The notes under the pieces were generated by a model that was not told the origin of the DNA, did no database searches, and worked only from the letters and a program-made list of their open reading frames with translations. Source: JAGPFW01 sp964535155 (GTDB lineage: Bacteria > Patescibacteriota > WWE3 > UBA101185 > UBA10185). Taken from it: 6,165 bases of DNA. The stretch spans positions 1-6,165 of the forward strand of contig CAZHSR010000040.1 in assembly GCA_964535155.1 (NCBI GenBank), given 5' to 3'. The position numbers were made by a program, and so were the translations under genes. Of the stretch, positions 5,569 through 6,165 are shown piece after piece (the first letter of the stretch is position 1; every line of letters begins with the position of its first letter).

Positions 5569-6165
5569 ATGCCCACTAAAGATAAAAATACTCCTTGTGA
5601 AAAACAAGAAATAGACTTATTAACCATTGGAGACAGCTCCATTGACCTCTTCATGAAAATTGATCCGAGCTTTGTCTCTAATCCAGGCGAAGAAGAAAAC
5701 CCTGAGATTTGCTTTTACCATGGGAGTAAAGTGCCTGTGGAAAAATTTGGGACTTCAATAGCTGGAAATGCAGTTAATGTTTCTGTTGCATGCACTAAAT
5801 TGGGTTTAAAAACGGAAATTTACACAGAACTTGGAGAAGATGCTAATGGCGACCGAATTATTGAAGAATTGGCAGAAAATGGGATAAACACGGAGTTCTG
5901 CATAAAAAATGAGAGTCAGCCGACAAATGTTCATTCCATCATTGTTTCTGGAAAAGGTGGTGAAAGAACCATTTTTTCTTATCATGAAAAGCGAAATTAT
6001 AAAGTGTATGACTGGCCAAAGCCTAAATGGCTTTTTTATTCGTCTTTGGCAAAGGGATTTGACGGGTTTCAAGCGGAATTAGTTAAATATATTAGGCAAA
6101 ATCCAGGCATTGCAGTGGCTTTTAACCCAGGGACTCAACAGATGCGAGAAGGTGTGGATGCTTTG
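5569..6165 (+). CDS. PfkB-family (ribokinase-like) carbohydrate or nucleoside kinase, 3' end outside window
   Basis: The frame is open for 199 codons to the window end. PfkB kinases phosphorylate sugars, sugar phosphates or nucleosides with ATP. Family features of the N-terminal two thirds are present: strand LLTIGDSSIDLF (17-28) with G21-D22 and D26, the glycine motif SIAGNAVNVSVACTKLGL (63-80, a variant of GGNAANVAxAxARLG), TELGEDANGDRIIEELAENGI (86-106, the first PfkB signature region), then SIIVSGKGGERTIFSY (123-138) and FNPGTQQM (185-192), where the NPG precedes the nucleotide domain. The catalytic GxGD motif would lie beyond the window. About 14 polar residues precede the usual N-terminal strand. 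The stretch at 39-58 (GEEENPEICFYHGSKVPVEK) replaces the usual short link to the glycine motif. No Shine-Dalgarno sequence is seen. Substrate is unknown; ribose or a nucleoside would fit the neighbours. Confidence 0.85.
   Translation, partial: MPTKDKNTPCEKQEIDLLTIGDSSIDLFMKIDPSFVSNPGEEENPEICFYHGSKVPVEKFGTSIAGNAVNVSVACTKLGLKTEIYTELGEDANGDRIIEELAENGINTEFCIKNESQPTNVHSIIVSGKGGERTIFSYHEKRNYKVYDWPKPKWLFYSSLAKGFDGFQAELVKYIRQNPGIAVAFNPGTQQMREGVDAL

Noticed and set aside
5565..5570. Perfect TATAAT as the pfkB -10
   Set aside because: It overlaps the ATG at 5569, so transcripts would start at about 5577 with no in-frame ATG, GTG or TTG before the conserved first strand; the element at 5552-5560 fits better.
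5523..5654. Longer N-terminal start for the pilin gene
   Set aside because: The extension is antisense to well-conserved pfkB codons, pushes the prepilin cleavage site some 60 residues in, and ignores the promoter placed 6 nt before the 5522 start.
5806..6072. Minus-strand open frame of 88 codons
   Set aside because: It is antisense to the PfkB-family kinase, whose plus-strand frame has clear conserved motifs across the same bases; the minus-strand product has no recognisable features.
1..6165. A defence system, CRISPR array, prophage or transposon
   Set aside because: No direct-repeat array, transposase, integrase, nuclease or toxin-like gene is seen; nearly all of the window is accounted for by metabolic, lipoprotein and pilin genes.

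Overview
The window looks like part of a Candidate Phyla Radiation (Patescibacteria) chromosome, possibly Microgenomates-like. The reasons are AT-rich DNA, very tight gene packing with short or overlapping junctions, a two-subunit transketolase of the type common in archaea and CPR bacteria, pared-down and divergent versions of standard enzymes, and a lone type IV pilin-like gene. TGA is used as a stop (1329-1331 and 5053-5055), which argues against the UGA=Gly lineages (Gracilibacteria, Absconditabacteria). The phylum is inference from style, not from a marker gene.

Layout. Positions 3-251 hold the C-terminal end of an unrecognised membrane protein, followed after 3 nt by lgt (prolipoprotein diacylglyceryl transferase, 255-845, unusually short). 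A second group, rpiB-rpe-LOG (879-2599), follows with overlapping or 3-nt junctions. A third group (2655-5055) has the N-terminal transketolase subunit, a single-pass membrane protein of unknown function, and the C-terminal transketolase subunit. Convergent to it on the minus strand is a cysteine-rich pilin-like gene (5067-5522). A divergent plus-strand PfkB-family sugar/nucleoside kinase starts at 5569 and runs off the window end; it is open for 199 codons.

How the genes fit together. RpiB, Rpe and the two transketolase halves make up most of the non-oxidative pentose phosphate pathway (no transaldolase is seen). The LOG-family phosphoribohydrolase could release ribose 5-phosphate from nucleoside monophosphates, and the PfkB kinase could phosphorylate a sugar or nucleoside, so the region reads as a ribose-phosphate/nucleotide-sugar block. 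Both rpiB and rpe products carry substitutions at positions that are catalytic or metal-binding in the E. coli enzymes.

Expression signals. Four apparent transcription-unit starts (rpiB, transketolase-N, pilin, pfkB) have a -10-like element ending only 6-8 nt before the ATG and no Shine-Dalgarno sequence, as expected of leaderless mRNAs. By contrast, rpe and the membrane-protein gene, which lie inside units, have clear purine-rich ribosome-binding sites. No CRISPR array, tRNA, rRNA, insertion sequence or convincing intrinsic terminator was found, and no gene-free stretch exceeds 60 bases.
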